The notes beneath the pieces were generated by a model, which was not told the DNA's origin, searched no databases, and worked only from the letters and a program-made list of their open reading frames with translations. Both the position numbers and the translations under genes were made by a program. 64,000 bases of DNA, taken from Pseudovibrio exalbescens DSM 16456 (GTDB taxonomy: Bacteria > Pseudomonadota > Alphaproteobacteria > Rhizobiales > Stappiaceae). Of the stretch, positions 8,264 to 19,225 are shown in pieces. The stretch lies in the NCBI RefSeq assembly GCF_000422785.1, contig NZ_AUGS01000019.1:1-64000 (forward strand), read 5' to 3'. Numbering within the stretch: the stretch's first letter is position 1; every line of letters begins with the position of its first letter.

Positions 8264-10903
8264 TCAGCTATGATGTTTAATAAGAACCTCTTCCACGGGA
8301 AGACGCTTGGATCTTGCAACAAGCATGTTGGGTTCGTAGTGCCCCACTGCGATGAATGAAATAAAGACTTCGCTTTCTGGTAGTTTGAGGATTTTACGAA
8401 CCGCCGCCTCTCGTTCAGTACTCATCGCTGTGTTAAGGCTACAGGCACCTAGGCCTACTTGTTCCAACCCAAGTAAGAGACCCATCATAAATAGCCCCCC
8501 ATCTATAAATGCCTGATTTCGTTCTACTGCTCCCACAAATGCAGTCAGATCACTAGTTACCAACAATAGTTTCTGGGGCATTTTGTAACCTCTGAAGCCA
8601 CCCTGAAGGTCAAGCACCGCGCGAATTGCGCTTGGGCTATCGAACATATGAACTCGAGCAGGTTGCCGGTTACATACCGATGGAGCTTGAGATGCGATTT
8701 TTACAGCCTTCGAGATGTCTTCTTCATGAACCTCTTCATTAGTAAATTCACGAATACTTCTACGACCAAAAACTACATCAAGAAAGTTTCGTTCCGTAGT
8801 ATCAATTACGACATCTTCTCGAACTTTACTGGCTTCAATAGCACCGCCGTTTCCAATTTCAGCGTTATCTATTGCCTTTTGAACAACCGGGTCAAATAAA
8901 GCCAAAAAATTAGAGACATCTACTCCGATTGTCGTATGCCGTTGAAAATACGCCTTGAGAACTGATGCCGCTATTTGAAAAAATGGGTCTTGAGTACTGC
9001 CGCCTTTCTTTACCCACTTATTCATCTCTTCAGCCAGTTTTTCCATGCTTTCTTTACCAAAACCTGGCCGAAAGTCTTGAGATCGGCTTAAGCCCTTCTC
9101 AAAGCCATGCGCATAAAACATCATCAGAGATCGGGCATTTCCTGTGTTTCGAGAAACTCTGTGCTGCGCATAGGCCCCCACAAAACGAGCATTGTCGACA
9201 GCCGAGAAGCCTTTTGCAACTTCAATTGGACTTTTGGTGGCTCTTCCTGAAGCATTGCCAAGTGTGCTTTGTACAACATCATCGGGATTTATGGGCTTTA
9301 GACTAATAGACATAACATCAACCCCGGAGTTCACTCCAGGGAAGTGGACTGCACCAAGCATGATTTGGGAGTAGCCTTCTCCCGGAACCTTAAATTTGAC
9401 TGTGTCTTTGCGGTAGACATCAGTTTTCTCATCCACGACGATAGAACCAATAACCCGGAAAGTGCCACTTTCGGGATGACGGAGATGAATATTAATCTTG
9501 TCAGAGGCCGTTCTGATTTTCCAGTCGATCGTCAGTTCATAAGCGCCGTTGTCACGAAGGGACGATGGCAGGTCACACCACACATGATTGCCTCTTATTG
9601 CTGCATCTACACCTATTACAGTCAATCGCGTTGAATGTTCCAGTTTATCAATACGCCAAGCGCTATTGTTTGATAAAAAATCAGGCTGATTCAAACTGTA
9701 ACTTACCTTGGAAATCTGTCTCGTTACAGCTTTTACAGTTTTACCAACTAGATCCGTAATTCGCTGGGTATTTGAACTGCTACTCTCGACCGCCTGAATT
9801 GTATCCTCAACGGGTTTATTAATTGCGTCCTTTAGCCAGGCTTTTGACATGGTAACATGATCATTCAGCCTTTTAGTTATGTCTTTAAAGTCCATTGGCG
9901 ACAGGAAGCGTGTTTCATCTTTCATCACATCTTCTGGATTGAAAGCGAAACGATCATTTCTTCCAATTAAGCGGAAAATGGAGTCAAAGCGAGCGATCCC
10001 GCGGCGCTTATTGCCGATTGTAGTGAATGGCTTTTCGAACTTTAGAGCAAACGCGGTACCGTGGAACGAGTCAGTAAATACATAGGAACAATTGGCGTAC
10101 AGCTTTAGAAAATCATAAGTTTCGATGTCTCTTTCGACGGCCCCTTCTAGCCCCATCTTTCGATAATTCTCGTCAAACAAGTGCGGAAAACCGTCAAGAA
10201 TAACTCGAATTTTTAGATCGAGTTTCTGGGCTATATGTAGGATTGCAGCCCGTTTCTCGGGAGTAGGATCTAGAACATAAGCAAGTAAGTATTTTTCTGA
10301 AACGTCTCGCTGTGACCTCGCCGCAAGCTCAAAATACCTCTCATTAGACGTCAGAAAAATTGGCTCGGCGACCTGTGTTGCTGGAACATTATAGACCTTA
10401 TGAGCTAAGGCGACACCAGTATCCTCTCGTACAGAAATAGCGTTAAAGCGTTTCATAAGAGCGGAAATATTGGGCACTTCTTCTTCAGGAGCAAAGTCTT
10501 TCGCATGGCCGAAGGAAGATGCATAAGAGATTTTACGCTTGTCATCTCCGGCAAAGTCTAGATAGAAAGCTTTGCCGAAGTTTTGAGATATACCATAATT
10601 CCAGACCTGATCAGATCCAACAACAAAAGCGTCTACAATTTCGTTAAGCTGTGACAAGTTTGATTGATTATATATTCCGCTAAGGTTGTAATGCTCTTTA
10701 GCGAAACGCATTGCGTGAGTATCCTGGATTTCCGGATCGGTAGCGCTCGCTCCTATTTTTGAAATCATTAACGGCTTTTTCCCGAATTCCTCCAGCGTTC
10801 TGTACAAACCATAGTAGGTTAAAACAGATCCATAATTAGCGCCTACACCTACACCCACAATGCCTACATCAAATGTTTCTTTTTGCTCGCTTGTCATATT
10901 CAC
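8264..10903 (-). CDS. Polysaccharide pyruvyl transferase - beta-sandwich - nitroreductase fusion
   Basis: The single 879-residue frame has three parts. Residues ~10-350 are a polysaccharide pyruvyl transferase domain (PF04230): GANYGSVLTYYGLYRTL, VVGSDQVWNYG (95-104), KISYASSFG and TDSFHGTAFALKFEKPF (277-293). Residues ~405-540 look like an all-beta carbohydrate-binding-type domain (AYELTIDWKIR, KINIHLRHPESG). Residues ~595-879 are a nitroreductase of the kind encoded in exopolysaccharide loci: the FEKGL extension at 601-605, RRSIREF (714-720), QAPSVCNRQPARV (739-751) and the FMN-fold C terminus. The first domain should transfer pyruvate from PEP to a sugar as a ketal; what the flavin domain does is unknown. 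It is the last gene of the leftward unit glf - GlfT2-like - fusion. Confidence 0.85.
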   Translation of the reverse strand: MNMTSEQKETFDVGIVGVGVGANYGSVLTYYGLYRTLEEFGKKPLMISKIGASATDPEIQDTHAMRFAKEHYNLSGIYNQSNLSQLNEIVDAFVVGSDQVWNYGISQNFGKAFYLDFAGDDKRKISYASSFGHAKDFAPEEEVPNISALMKRFNAISVREDTGVALAHKVYNVPATQVAEPIFLTSNERYFELAARSQRDVSEKYLLAYVLDPTPEKRAAILHIAQKLDLKIRVILDGFPHLFDENYRKMGLEGAVERDIETYDFLKLYANCSYVFTDSFHGTAFALKFEKPFTTIGNKRRGIARFDSIFRLIGRNDRFAFNPEDVMKDETRFLSPMDFKDITKRLNDHVTMSKAWLKDAINKPVEDTIQAVESSSSNTQRITDLVGKTVKAVTRQISKVSYSLNQPDFLSNNSAWRIDKLEHSTRLTVIGVDAAIRGNHVWCDLPSSLRDNGAYELTIDWKIRTASDKINIHLRHPESGTFRVIGSIVVDEKTDVYRKDTVKFKVPGEGYSQIMLGAVHFPGVNSGVDVMSISLKPINPDDVVQSTLGNASGRATKSPIEVAKGFSAVDNARFVGAYAQHRVSRNTGNARSLMMFYAHGFEKGLSRSQDFRPGFGKESMEKLAEEMNKWVKKGGSTQDPFFQIAASVLKAYFQRHTTIGVDVSNFLALFDPVVQKAIDNAEIGNGGAIEASKVREDVVIDTTERNFLDVVFGRRSIREFTNEEVHEEDISKAVKIASQAPSVCNRQPARVHMFDSPSAIRAVLDLQGGFRGYKMPQKLLLVTSDLTAFVGAVERNQAFIDGGLFMMGLLLGLEQVGLGACSLNTAMSTEREAAVRKILKLPESEVFISFIAVGHYEPNMLVARSKRLPVEEVLIKHHS

Positions 10904-10933
10904 TTCCTGTCGGCCGAATTTAAGAGATGGGTT

Positions 10934-12757
10934 CTATTTCAAGATACTGGCCCAGAACTGGCGTTCTGATGTTTTCTTTGCAAACTCGTGATATTCATTC
11001 TGGATTTTTTTGCCACGCGTAAGAAGTCGCATCGCAAGACTCAAGAATTTCAGAAGGTTTCTCGTGTATTTTTTCACAGACCTATCAACGCGATAGCCTG
11101 ATTGGGTTTGGACATCCACGGTTACCACATAAGGTCTCAGAAACGTTTCTCGAACATTTGCCCGAAAGTCTAAGGGCATTCTCCTACCCTTCTTGTGATA
11201 TACCACCTTAGGAAGTATATGTCCGTTAAGCGTCAGAAGCCGAATTAAAACCCAAAAGGTCGTCTCATAATTTCGAACACCATGAGGAACAGTGTCATTA
11301 GGATCCCACGAAAAGTTCAATTTAACCTTTTCATTCTTCGTTATAGTCCCAATTTGCCTACGCTTATCGGCCATATCTAAGTTGCGTTCCCAGAATTTGC
11401 CCCCTGACAGTACATCCTCTATGGCTATATTAATTGCCTCGGCTGTTTCATAGTGGTAGGACGCATTAAATCTATTGAAGTAACGCCACATCATATAAAC
11501 ATTTTTAATATTTCTTCCATTCAAACGATGAAATATTAAGTGATGCAAAAGGTGGTAGCGCATGTCTAAGTAAACAGTTAGGGGTGTCTGTTTAACCGAG
11601 AAGCATTCTTGATGGGAGACTACACCAGTTATACCAATAATTTCAAAGTTGTTAGCGAGTGAGAAATAACTGTCATCACCTCGAACAAAGAATGGAAATG
11701 TCCAGTTCTCAACGCAATTAATAGGGAAACAGAAGTACCACCATCCACCGTATTTGTTTTCTATGTTGGGTGGATTATCAAGAGCAGTGCTTAAGACTTG
11801 CCTGAAGTCACGAAGATCCTTACCGCAATGCATGGGCTGGCAACGACGATTGAACGTCGCCCCGTTTTCCCACATCATCCACTTTCTATGATCGGTTATC
11901 ATCGCGCCGGCAACGGCAAGATTACTCACTTGGGAGTAGCGCAACACCGAAAGTGTACGACGGATGTTTTCGGGATGAAAAACCGCGTCATCATCCATAA
12001 AAAGAACATGAGATGACAGTTTATTTTCTGCCACTTCGAGCAGCCCTCGCATAAATCCACCCGCTCCGCCATAGTTCTTGTTTTTTATGACTTTACCGCT
12101 CGAAAAAGGAATGGAGTCTGTGTCGCCTCCATTATCGACCACTAAGAGCTTGAAGTCGGCTTCAAGGTCTTTATTTTGGATTAAATAGTCTTGAAGGCGG
12201 CGTGAAGTTGATTGAACTGCTTCGTCTCTTTTGAATGTCGTGATAACTGCTGAAATTGATGCCTTGTTGCGTTGCGGTCCAGTAATAAAATAGTCGGCCT
12301 CATATATCGTTAAATCAGTTTCAGCGGTCAATGAAATGTATATCAGGCTGCGGTCATGCTTAGTTGTATCTAATTTTATAGTTTCATCTTGCTTATCTTC
12401 CAATGAGAACTTGGTTCTTTGAATAAGCTCCCAACTTTTATCTACATAAGCTTTATAAGCGATAAGGGTTCCTCTTCCGCGCCCGCGAATTCGTAGCGAG
12501 ATTGAGTGACGCTCATCTAAGTCATAGGCATACAAAGGGAACGCATTAAAATAACTGTCAAATCCCAGCATGTCTCCGGCAGAGACAAAGTAGCATTTCT
12601 TTTCTAAATCAACCCCTGAACTGATAGGAGAATGATAATAAAGATCTATTTCGGAGTTAATTGAGCTATCTGGATAAAGTAATCTTTGAACCAAAGTGCG
12701 GGTATTGGTATCGTCAAACTCTTCTACTGGAGACACTATTTTTGAAAAAGTATTCAT
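10934..12757 (-). CDS. GlfT2-like galactofuranosyltransferase (GT2)
   Basis: This 607-residue GT-A glycosyltransferase resembles mycobacterial GlfT2 and its bacterial relatives. Residues 1-165 form a beta-rich N-terminal domain of the GlfT2_N type. The catalytic domain follows with AVITTFKRDE (~170-179), VVDNGGD (206-212), KNKNYGGAGGFMRGL and the metal-binding LFMDDDAVFHPENI (DDD at 255-257). Further on, YGGWWYFCFP and VRGDDSYFSLAN correspond to the GlfT2 acceptor-side and (W/G)DD motifs. A helical C-terminal region completes it. The neighbouring UDP-galactopyranose mutase gene would supply UDP-galactofuranose, which supports the substrate call. The polymer made is unknown. Confidence 0.85.
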   Translation of the reverse strand: MNTFSKIVSPVEEFDDTNTRTLVQRLLYPDSSINSEIDLYYHSPISSGVDLEKKCYFVSAGDMLGFDSYFNAFPLYAYDLDERHSISLRIRGRGRGTLIAYKAYVDKSWELIQRTKFSLEDKQDETIKLDTTKHDRSLIYISLTAETDLTIYEADYFITGPQRNKASISAVITTFKRDEAVQSTSRRLQDYLIQNKDLEADFKLLVVDNGGDTDSIPFSSGKVIKNKNYGGAGGFMRGLLEVAENKLSSHVLFMDDDAVFHPENIRRTLSVLRYSQVSNLAVAGAMITDHRKWMMWENGATFNRRCQPMHCGKDLRDFRQVLSTALDNPPNIENKYGGWWYFCFPINCVENWTFPFFVRGDDSYFSLANNFEIIGITGVVSHQECFSVKQTPLTVYLDMRYHLLHHLIFHRLNGRNIKNVYMMWRYFNRFNASYHYETAEAINIAIEDVLSGGKFWERNLDMADKRRQIGTITKNEKVKLNFSWDPNDTVPHGVRNYETTFWVLIRLLTLNGHILPKVVYHKKGRRMPLDFRANVRETFLRPYVVTVDVQTQSGYRVDRSVKKYTRNLLKFLSLAMRLLTRGKKIQNEYHEFAKKTSERQFWASILK

Positions 12758-12775
12758 AACATTAAATCTATTCTG

Positions 12776-13999
<1,224 letters not shown>

Positions 14000-14062
14000 C
14001 TATGGCAACTCAAAAACCCATCCGAGAAGATCTTCTTCTAACAATTTCTTTACGTAATTACA

Positions 14063-15655
14063 TCAATACCTTCCGCAACCGGGAGGGCAGAAGTAGGCAG
14101 CCTGTGCGTTGAGGTATTGATCAAACGGCGTGATGTTTTCTGCTTCCAGCTTCTGCCATTGCTTAAACGATTTCTCTGCCTGTTCTTCAAGTTGCTTAGC
14201 GCTGGCTTCATCCATGGGCTCAGCGCGGAAATGGGTCGTCTGGGCTTCGGCCAGCGCAGCAATAAGAGCTTGATAGGAGCCATAAGACTTCATCTCGGCA
14301 ACCACCTTGGCTGACGGGGTCAACGCCGGGTTGGTAATCTTGGCCATCTGCGCCGCCACAGCATCGGCAAACGCCGTGCCGCCATAGACCTCATCAAACA
14401 GGCCAGCGAGATCCCGCAAACCTGGTAACAATTCTGCTGCCACCGCTGGTATGGTGGTGGGCTGGTCAAACCCGGGCAATTGCAGTCCGGGCTTCCGCCC
14501 CATCTCAGCAACGACGCGCGTGCGCTCCGCCAGAACATCACGCTCTTGCGCGCTGACCTGCGGACTGTCAGCAAAGGCCATGAACGTCAGGAAGAGATTG
14601 AGGAAATTTGCCTGCTCCACATCAATGCCCACGGGCAGGAAAGGATTAATGTCAATGGACCGCAGCTCAATGTACTCAACCCCGCGCCGGCAAAGAGCGG
14701 TGATGGGCCTTTCGTTATCATAAGCATTCCGCTTTGGGCGCACGGATCCATATAGTTCATTTTCAAGCTGGAGCTGGCGAGTGTTCATCTGCTTGTAGCT
14801 GTCGCCATCAACCACACCAATGGCCTCGTAAAGGCTTTCGGAGGTATCGAGCGCCGCGCGCAGCCCATCCAAATAGTCCGTCATGTTGTTGAACCGAATG
14901 TCCAACTTGCCCTGAACAACACTGGTGTAGCCAATCCCGCTCATGCGCAAAGAGGTAGCATGAGGCCCGTAAAGCGTATCAGCCCCCCACGCTTCGAGAT
15001 TGTCTGGAGCGTGCTCAAGATAGCTGCGATCAATGGCAGGTGAGGCGCCGAACAAATATAGCAGGAGCCATCCGTGGCGCTGAAGGTTGCGGATCAACGC
15101 CAAGTACCCATCGCTGCGAAAGTCTTGCAGGCTGCGTCCTTCTCCTAACCGAGCATGCATGCACTCCCAAAGCTCGTCGGGAAGCGAGAAGTTGTAGTGA
15201 ATACCAGAGATCGCCTGCATACGCTTGCCATAACGATTGGCTAATCCCTTGCGATACAGTGTCTTAATGCGCGCTGCATTGCACGTACCATATGTGGCGA
15301 TCGGTATGTCGTCATCGCTCAGGAGCATGGGAGGCATGCTGGCGTTCCAAAAGAACTCGTCCTTTCCCATGGCGCGGGCAGTAAATCGATGAATGTCTTT
15401 CAAAAACTCGATGCCATCACCCATATCCTGCACTGCAGGGGTAATGAACTCCAACTGCGCCTCAGAAAAATCGGTCGTAATGTACTTGTTGGTCAGCGCT
15501 TTTCCTGCACCTGCCGGATGGGATGTTTGCGCAATGTGGCCATCTCGATTGACACGCAAAGATTCCTTCTCAAAGCCCACACGGATCTTCTTGAGGTTGT
15601 TACGTACTGCCTCGCAGCAAAGTCCAAGCCATTTATTTTGTGCAAGTGTCGTCAT
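14063..15655 (-). CDS. gshA: Glutamate-cysteine ligase, proteobacterial type 1
   Basis: This 530-residue enzyme catalyses the first step of glutathione synthesis, joining glutamate and cysteine with ATP. It matches the E. coli GshA type: VGFEKESLRVNRDG near the N terminus, TDFSEAQLEFITP (metal/glutamate region), FFWNASMPPML, ISGIHYNFSLPDELW and YIELRSIDINPFLPVG. Many alphaproteobacteria carry a plant-like GshA instead, so the type is notable. The start ATG is at 15653-15655. A MarR-family regulator lies 58 bp upstream on the same strand. No gshB is in the window. Confidence 0.93.
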   Translation of the reverse strand: MTTLAQNKWLGLCCEAVRNNLKKIRVGFEKESLRVNRDGHIAQTSHPAGAGKALTNKYITTDFSEAQLEFITPAVQDMGDGIEFLKDIHRFTARAMGKDEFFWNASMPPMLLSDDDIPIATYGTCNAARIKTLYRKGLANRYGKRMQAISGIHYNFSLPDELWECMHARLGEGRSLQDFRSDGYLALIRNLQRHGWLLLYLFGASPAIDRSYLEHAPDNLEAWGADTLYGPHATSLRMSGIGYTSVVQGKLDIRFNNMTDYLDGLRAALDTSESLYEAIGVVDGDSYKQMNTRQLQLENELYGSVRPKRNAYDNERPITALCRRGVEYIELRSIDINPFLPVGIDVEQANFLNLFLTFMAFADSPQVSAQERDVLAERTRVVAEMGRKPGLQLPGFDQPTTIPAVAAELLPGLRDLAGLFDEVYGGTAFADAVAAQMAKITNPALTPSAKVVAEMKSYGSYQALIAALAEAQTTHFRAEPMDEASAKQLEEQAEKSFKQWQKLEAENITPFDQYLNAQAAYFCPPGCGRY

Positions 15656-15713
15656 CTGGTGCTTCTCGTGATGTCCGTATGTGCCGCGCGTCTTGATGAT
15701 TGCCTATGGGCTT

Positions 15714-16160
15714 TCAACTCTGTTGTCTATGCAGGTTATCGACGATCATCCGCAAGTTATTGTCGAATTCACAAGCTGCGTCATCCGGTAATTCAACTAG
15801 CAAACGCTCAAGTTTATCGCTTTGATAGGCTGATATTGTGTCAATGCTGTGCGTTCCAAGCGAGGTCAACGCCAACCGCTTCACACGGCCATCTACTGCA
15901 TCGGTTGCCGTGGTTACGTATCCCTTTTTCTCAAGGCGCTTCACGATACGCGACGCTCCACTTTTTGTTACACCCAATGTTGCGCAAACCGCACGCACAG
16001 GGCATTCAGGCGCTCGCTGTATGCCGCGCAACGTCAAGAACTCAGCAAACGAGAGGCTTGGCAGCTCCGGCTGGTCCGTACCCAAGGTACTGAAATGCCA
16101 TGCAAGCACCAATAGATGATCATAAACTGTAGATGAAGACCAACGATCTTGCTGTGCCAT
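15714..16160 (-). CDS. MarR-family transcriptional regulator
   Basis: This ~148-residue winged-helix regulator starts at the ATG 16158-16160 (MAQQDRWSS). The wHTH region includes CPVRAVCATLGVTKSGASRIVKR (spread over helices 3-4) and the wing KKGYVTTATDAVDGRVK, with the conserved D.R of MarR proteins. The last helices (residues ~115-148) would form the dimer interface. It lies upstream of gshA in the same direction, so it may be co-transcribed with it and could respond to oxidative or electrophile stress; that is inferred from position only. GGTTGCCAATGTCAACC near 16210-16226 is an imperfect palindrome upstream that could be its operator. Confidence 0.82.
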   Translation of the reverse strand: MAQQDRWSSSTVYDHLLVLAWHFSTLGTDQPELPSLSFAEFLTLRGIQRAPECPVRAVCATLGVTKSGASRIVKRLEKKGYVTTATDAVDGRVKRLALTSLGTHSIDTISAYQSDKLERLLVELPDDAACEFDNNLRMIVDNLHRQQS

Positions 16161-16559
16161 GTGGTTCCGCCGCGTGCAAATGCGAGAGTTAAAACGTCTA
16201 GTCGAACATTCGGTTGCCAATGTCAACCATTTGCACACTGCGTTTGTTCACAAGGCTGCGATCATTGCGAACCACTTTGAAATGTAGGCTAAGTGGCAAC
16301 ATGTGGGCGCAGTACGCCTCAATCCTCATGAAGAAAAGAATAACCCGTCGTCTTTGCTATCCATAGTCGCCTTAGTAGGACATTTAGTCGCATCTTTATT
16401 TGGTTAATCGTTATATTCGATTTACGATCGCGCAAGCTGCATCGCGCTATTCATCAATACGAAACAAAAACCGCCAGCTCGCTCCAAGTGCCTGCTCATG
16501 ACTGCACAACGCATTGTCACAACGTGGGTGGATGCCCCATCAACTGATCAAGGGTGATA
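16161..16559. other. Divergent intergenic region between marR and chemoreceptor genes
   Basis: About 400 bp contain no convincing coding sequence. TGCAAATG near 16176 and CATTTGCA near 16228 are an 8-bp inverted pair about 45 bp apart, and GGTTG/CAACC lies between them. These are candidate regulator sites for the MarR protein. AAGGG at 16550-16554 is the ribosome-binding site of the downstream chemoreceptor. Confidence 0.4.
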
Positions 16560-18545
16560 ATGAATATAAACGCTATCCGTCCTTTTCTAAGCTACTTGAC
16601 ATCCATAAGTTTCAGGATTTTCGCACTGAGCGCCCTGTCAATTGCCGCCGTCGCTACTCTTTCGGCAACCTATTTTATAGCCACCGAACGAAAAACCTTA
16701 CAACAGGAGCGCCAACAAGAATTCGAGCGCCTAGCTGAACTCAGTTTGCATGCTGAAGTCCAATCAGCACACATGCGCACGCTGGAAAAAGAGTTTCTGT
16801 TGACGCAAAACTTGGAATTGCTCAAGTGGTACCGTCGAGAGAATCTAGCTGTGCAGTCAACACTCCAAAAGATGGCCGTGCTCGACGTCGCTTCATCAAG
16901 TCGCGAGTCAATCACAGACCTGACCCAGGGCGTCGCCGCTCATGGACAACATTTCAAAACCCTGAGCGCCGCCATAAGCAGGATGGGCGAAGATGAGACA
17001 AAAGGGTTGAGGGGAGCGTTGAGAGCAGCTGTTCATGATGTAGAAGACAGGCTTGAAGCATCAGACTTGGACCCTCTTACAATAAAAATGCTGATGATGC
17101 GGCGCCACGAAAAGGACTTCATTATCCGAGGTGACGGCAAATATATTGAGCGAATAAAACAACGTCACAAGGAATTTGACAGGTTGCTGGCCGAAGCCGC
17201 ATTGCCTCAAGCCGAAAAAGCGCAAGTGGCCACGTTGATGGATCAGTACATAGCCAGCTTTCTGGCTTACTCGGAGCAGTCATCCCGCATTGCCAACATC
17301 CAAACGCAACTGGATAGCGCTTTCGATGAAGTAACCCAGATCATGGATGAAGTTCTCGGTAAAGCTTCTGAGGGTGAGGCAAGAGCACACGCAGAACTGT
17401 TGCGTGTAACAAATCAAACCGACCAGATCATTCTCTTGGCAGGCGTCATTGTTTTGCTCGCTTCCATAATCCTTGGCTTTTTGATAGCGCGCTCAATTTC
17501 AAGACCATTGAAAGACCTCACAAATTCAATGCTGCAGCTCGCCGACGGCAATATGCGTGTCACAGTACGAAACGCAAATGCGGCAAACGAAATTGGCGAA
17601 ATGGCGCGCGCCGTGGAAGTCTTCAAAACCAATGCTATACGGACCAAGGAAGTGGAGACACAACAGGAGCACGAACAGGCACGCGCTCAGGCCGAGCGCC
17701 AATCGAGCTTCAACCAGCTCGCCAACGATTTTAATCACTCCGTGGGCCGTATTGTTGAAGAGCTCGCCCAATCCTCAAGCCAACTGAGCGTAACGGCCGG
17801 TTCGATGACCCAGATCGCGCAGGACGCTCTGGCTCGTGCCAACATGGTAGATCGTACGTCCTTGCGGGCAACGGAAAATGCCGAAATGGTTGCCTCCGCG
17901 ATGGAAGAAATGAATGCTTCCATACGAGAAATCAACGGCCAGGTTGCTCGTTCTGCAAACGCTGCCCACCGGGCCGCAGCGGCGCTCGAAAACACGACAA
18001 CACAAATGACCTCGCTTTCATCCACAACGGATCGGATAGGAGAGGTTATTTCTATGATTTCTGAGATCGCTCAACAAACCAATTTGCTGGCCCTCAATGC
18101 AACCATCGAGTCTGCGCGTGTTGGAGAGGCAGGAAAAGGTTTCGCGGTTGTAGCCAGTGAGGTCAAAGCCCTTGCCACAGAAACATCAAAAGCAACGGAC
18201 AGCATCGCAAAGCTTATCCATGATGTTCAGGACAAGACTCGAAATGCTGCAGACTCCATAATAGACGTGCGCCAGGCCATTGAAGATGTCTCCGGCAGCA
18301 CGCGGTCCGTGGCTGCGGCAATGGAACAACAGGAAGCCACCACACAACAAGTGACGCAAAACATCACGGAAGCTGCGGCTGGCACGCGAGATGTGTCAGA
18401 GGGTGTTACCGATCTGAAGGGTAGCTCGCAACAAACACAATCAGCCGCACGGTCAGTCGAGGAAGCCGCTCAGGAGCTAAATGGTCAATCGCAAACCATG
18501 AAAGACCAAGTGGCAGGATTTCTGCGCACTGTTCGCAGCGCTTGA
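16560..18545 (+). CDS. Methyl-accepting chemotaxis protein with HBM-like sensor and HAMP
   Basis: The product is about 661 residues. A first membrane segment lies near residues 15-40. It is followed by a long helical periplasmic domain with [17 protein letters not shown], a signature of the helical bimodular (HBM) sensor seen in McpS-type receptors. The second membrane segment is [26 protein letters not shown] linker ([12 protein letters not shown]) and the MCP signalling domain with [19 protein letters not shown] complete it. HBM sensors often bind organic acids or polyamines; the ligand here is unknown. The ATG at 16560 follows AAGGG with normal spacing; a GTG at 16554 is less likely. Confidence 0.92.
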   Translation: MNINAIRPFLSYLTSISFRIFALSALSIAAVATLSATYFIATERKTLQQERQQEFERLAELSLHAEVQSAHMRTLEKEFLLTQNLELLKWYRRENLAVQSTLQKMAVLDVASSSRESITDLTQGVAAHGQHFKTLSAAISRMGEDETKGLRGALRAAVHDVEDRLEASDLDPLTIKMLMMRRHEKDFIIRGDGKYIERIKQRHKEFDRLLAEAALPQAEKAQVATLMDQYIASFLAYSEQSSRIANIQTQLDSAFDEVTQIMDEVLGKASEGEARAHAELLRVTNQTDQIILLAGVIVLLASIILGFLIARSISRPLKDLTNSMLQLADGNMRVTVRNANAANEIGEMARAVEVFKTNAIRTKEVETQQEHEQARAQAERQSSFNQLANDFNHSVGRIVEELAQSSSQLSVTAGSMTQIAQDALARANMVDRTSLRATENAEMVASAMEEMNASIREINGQVARSANAAHRAAAALENTTTQMTSLSSTTDRIGEVISMISEIAQQTNLLALNATIESARVGEAGKGFAVVASEVKALATETSKATDSIAKLIHDVQDKTRNAADSIIDVRQAIEDVSGSTRSVAAAMEQQEATTQQVTQNITEAAAGTRDVSEGVTDLKGSSQQTQSAARSVEEAAQELNGQSQTMKDQVAGFLRTVRSA

Positions 18546-18903
18546 GATCGGTTCTTTATACCTGACGGAATTACAGTCGGTGGGAAAAGGCCTATCAACG
18601 AGATAGCCACTTGCCCACCACTTAATACTCGCGGGTTTTCTGTACCCGAAAGACGTTTTATCGATCCGTCGTGGAAGTGCCATTGTAGTGACATACCTTT
18701 CCAGTAGGTCACCAAATGCTCGACACTGCCCAGTTGTTTTGAACGCCGATCGGGGCTTGTCAAAGCGCGTGTATACGTTCGAATACCGAGTACAGTTTTC
18801 TCTAGAACGAGAGTATATCAGCACTGTGATGTTTTTCAGCGCGGAAACGAGCAGGCTCGCACACCGCGCGAAAACGCCAACCGAACGGTCGAATGGGAGA
18901 GAC
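18546..18903. other. Intergenic region, no clear gene
   Basis: About 360 bp between the chemoreceptor and a small gene. Long overlapping frames exist on both strands but none has protein-like composition, a family match or a ribosome-binding site. The promoter of the downstream small gene probably lies in the AT-rich part around 18780-18840. Confidence 0.4.
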
Positions 18904-19137
18904 ATGAAAACGGTTGTAGAAGGGACCATAAAGCATTGGCCGGTCTCCGTCATGGCGGAAGAACTGGAGAGCGGAAGCGGCGTGAGCATCTATTGCTCTC
19001 CCGAAGAAATCCACGAGGGAAAGGCAACTCCACAGAAAGTCGTGGACCTATGCCTGAAAAGCGATGGCGAGTATTTCAGCATGTCGCTGGCCATGAAGCG
19101 CCTTAAAGAGAATGGCTTCCGCCGGACTATTGACTAA
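18904..19137 (+). CDS. Small hypothetical protein (77 aa)
   Basis: A 77-residue soluble, charged protein of unknown function. It begins MKTVVEGTIKHWPVSVM, has a central stretch with an ATPQKVVDLCL helix, and ends in a basic helix (KRLKENGFRRTID). The ATG at 18904 is preceded by GGGAGAGAC, a good ribosome-binding site; the frame continues upstream to 18688 without one. It precedes a DUF707-like gene in the same direction. I do not recognise the family. Confidence 0.55.
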   Translation: MKTVVEGTIKHWPVSVMAEELESGSGVSIYCSPEEIHEGKATPQKVVDLCLKSDGEYFSMSLAMKRLKENGFRRTID

Positions 19138-19225
19138 CAACATTTAAATGGACAGCATCGCACCCTTGATAACTGGGGCGCCCCATAATCAAAGTGGTAT
19201 ATATAGCGCTTGCTTGGAGACTATG

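Noticed and set aside
18477-18989. 170-codon minus-strand frame after the chemoreceptor
   Set aside because: It overlaps the chemoreceptor end and the 77-residue gene on the other strand, has no ribosome-binding site and no recognisable family.
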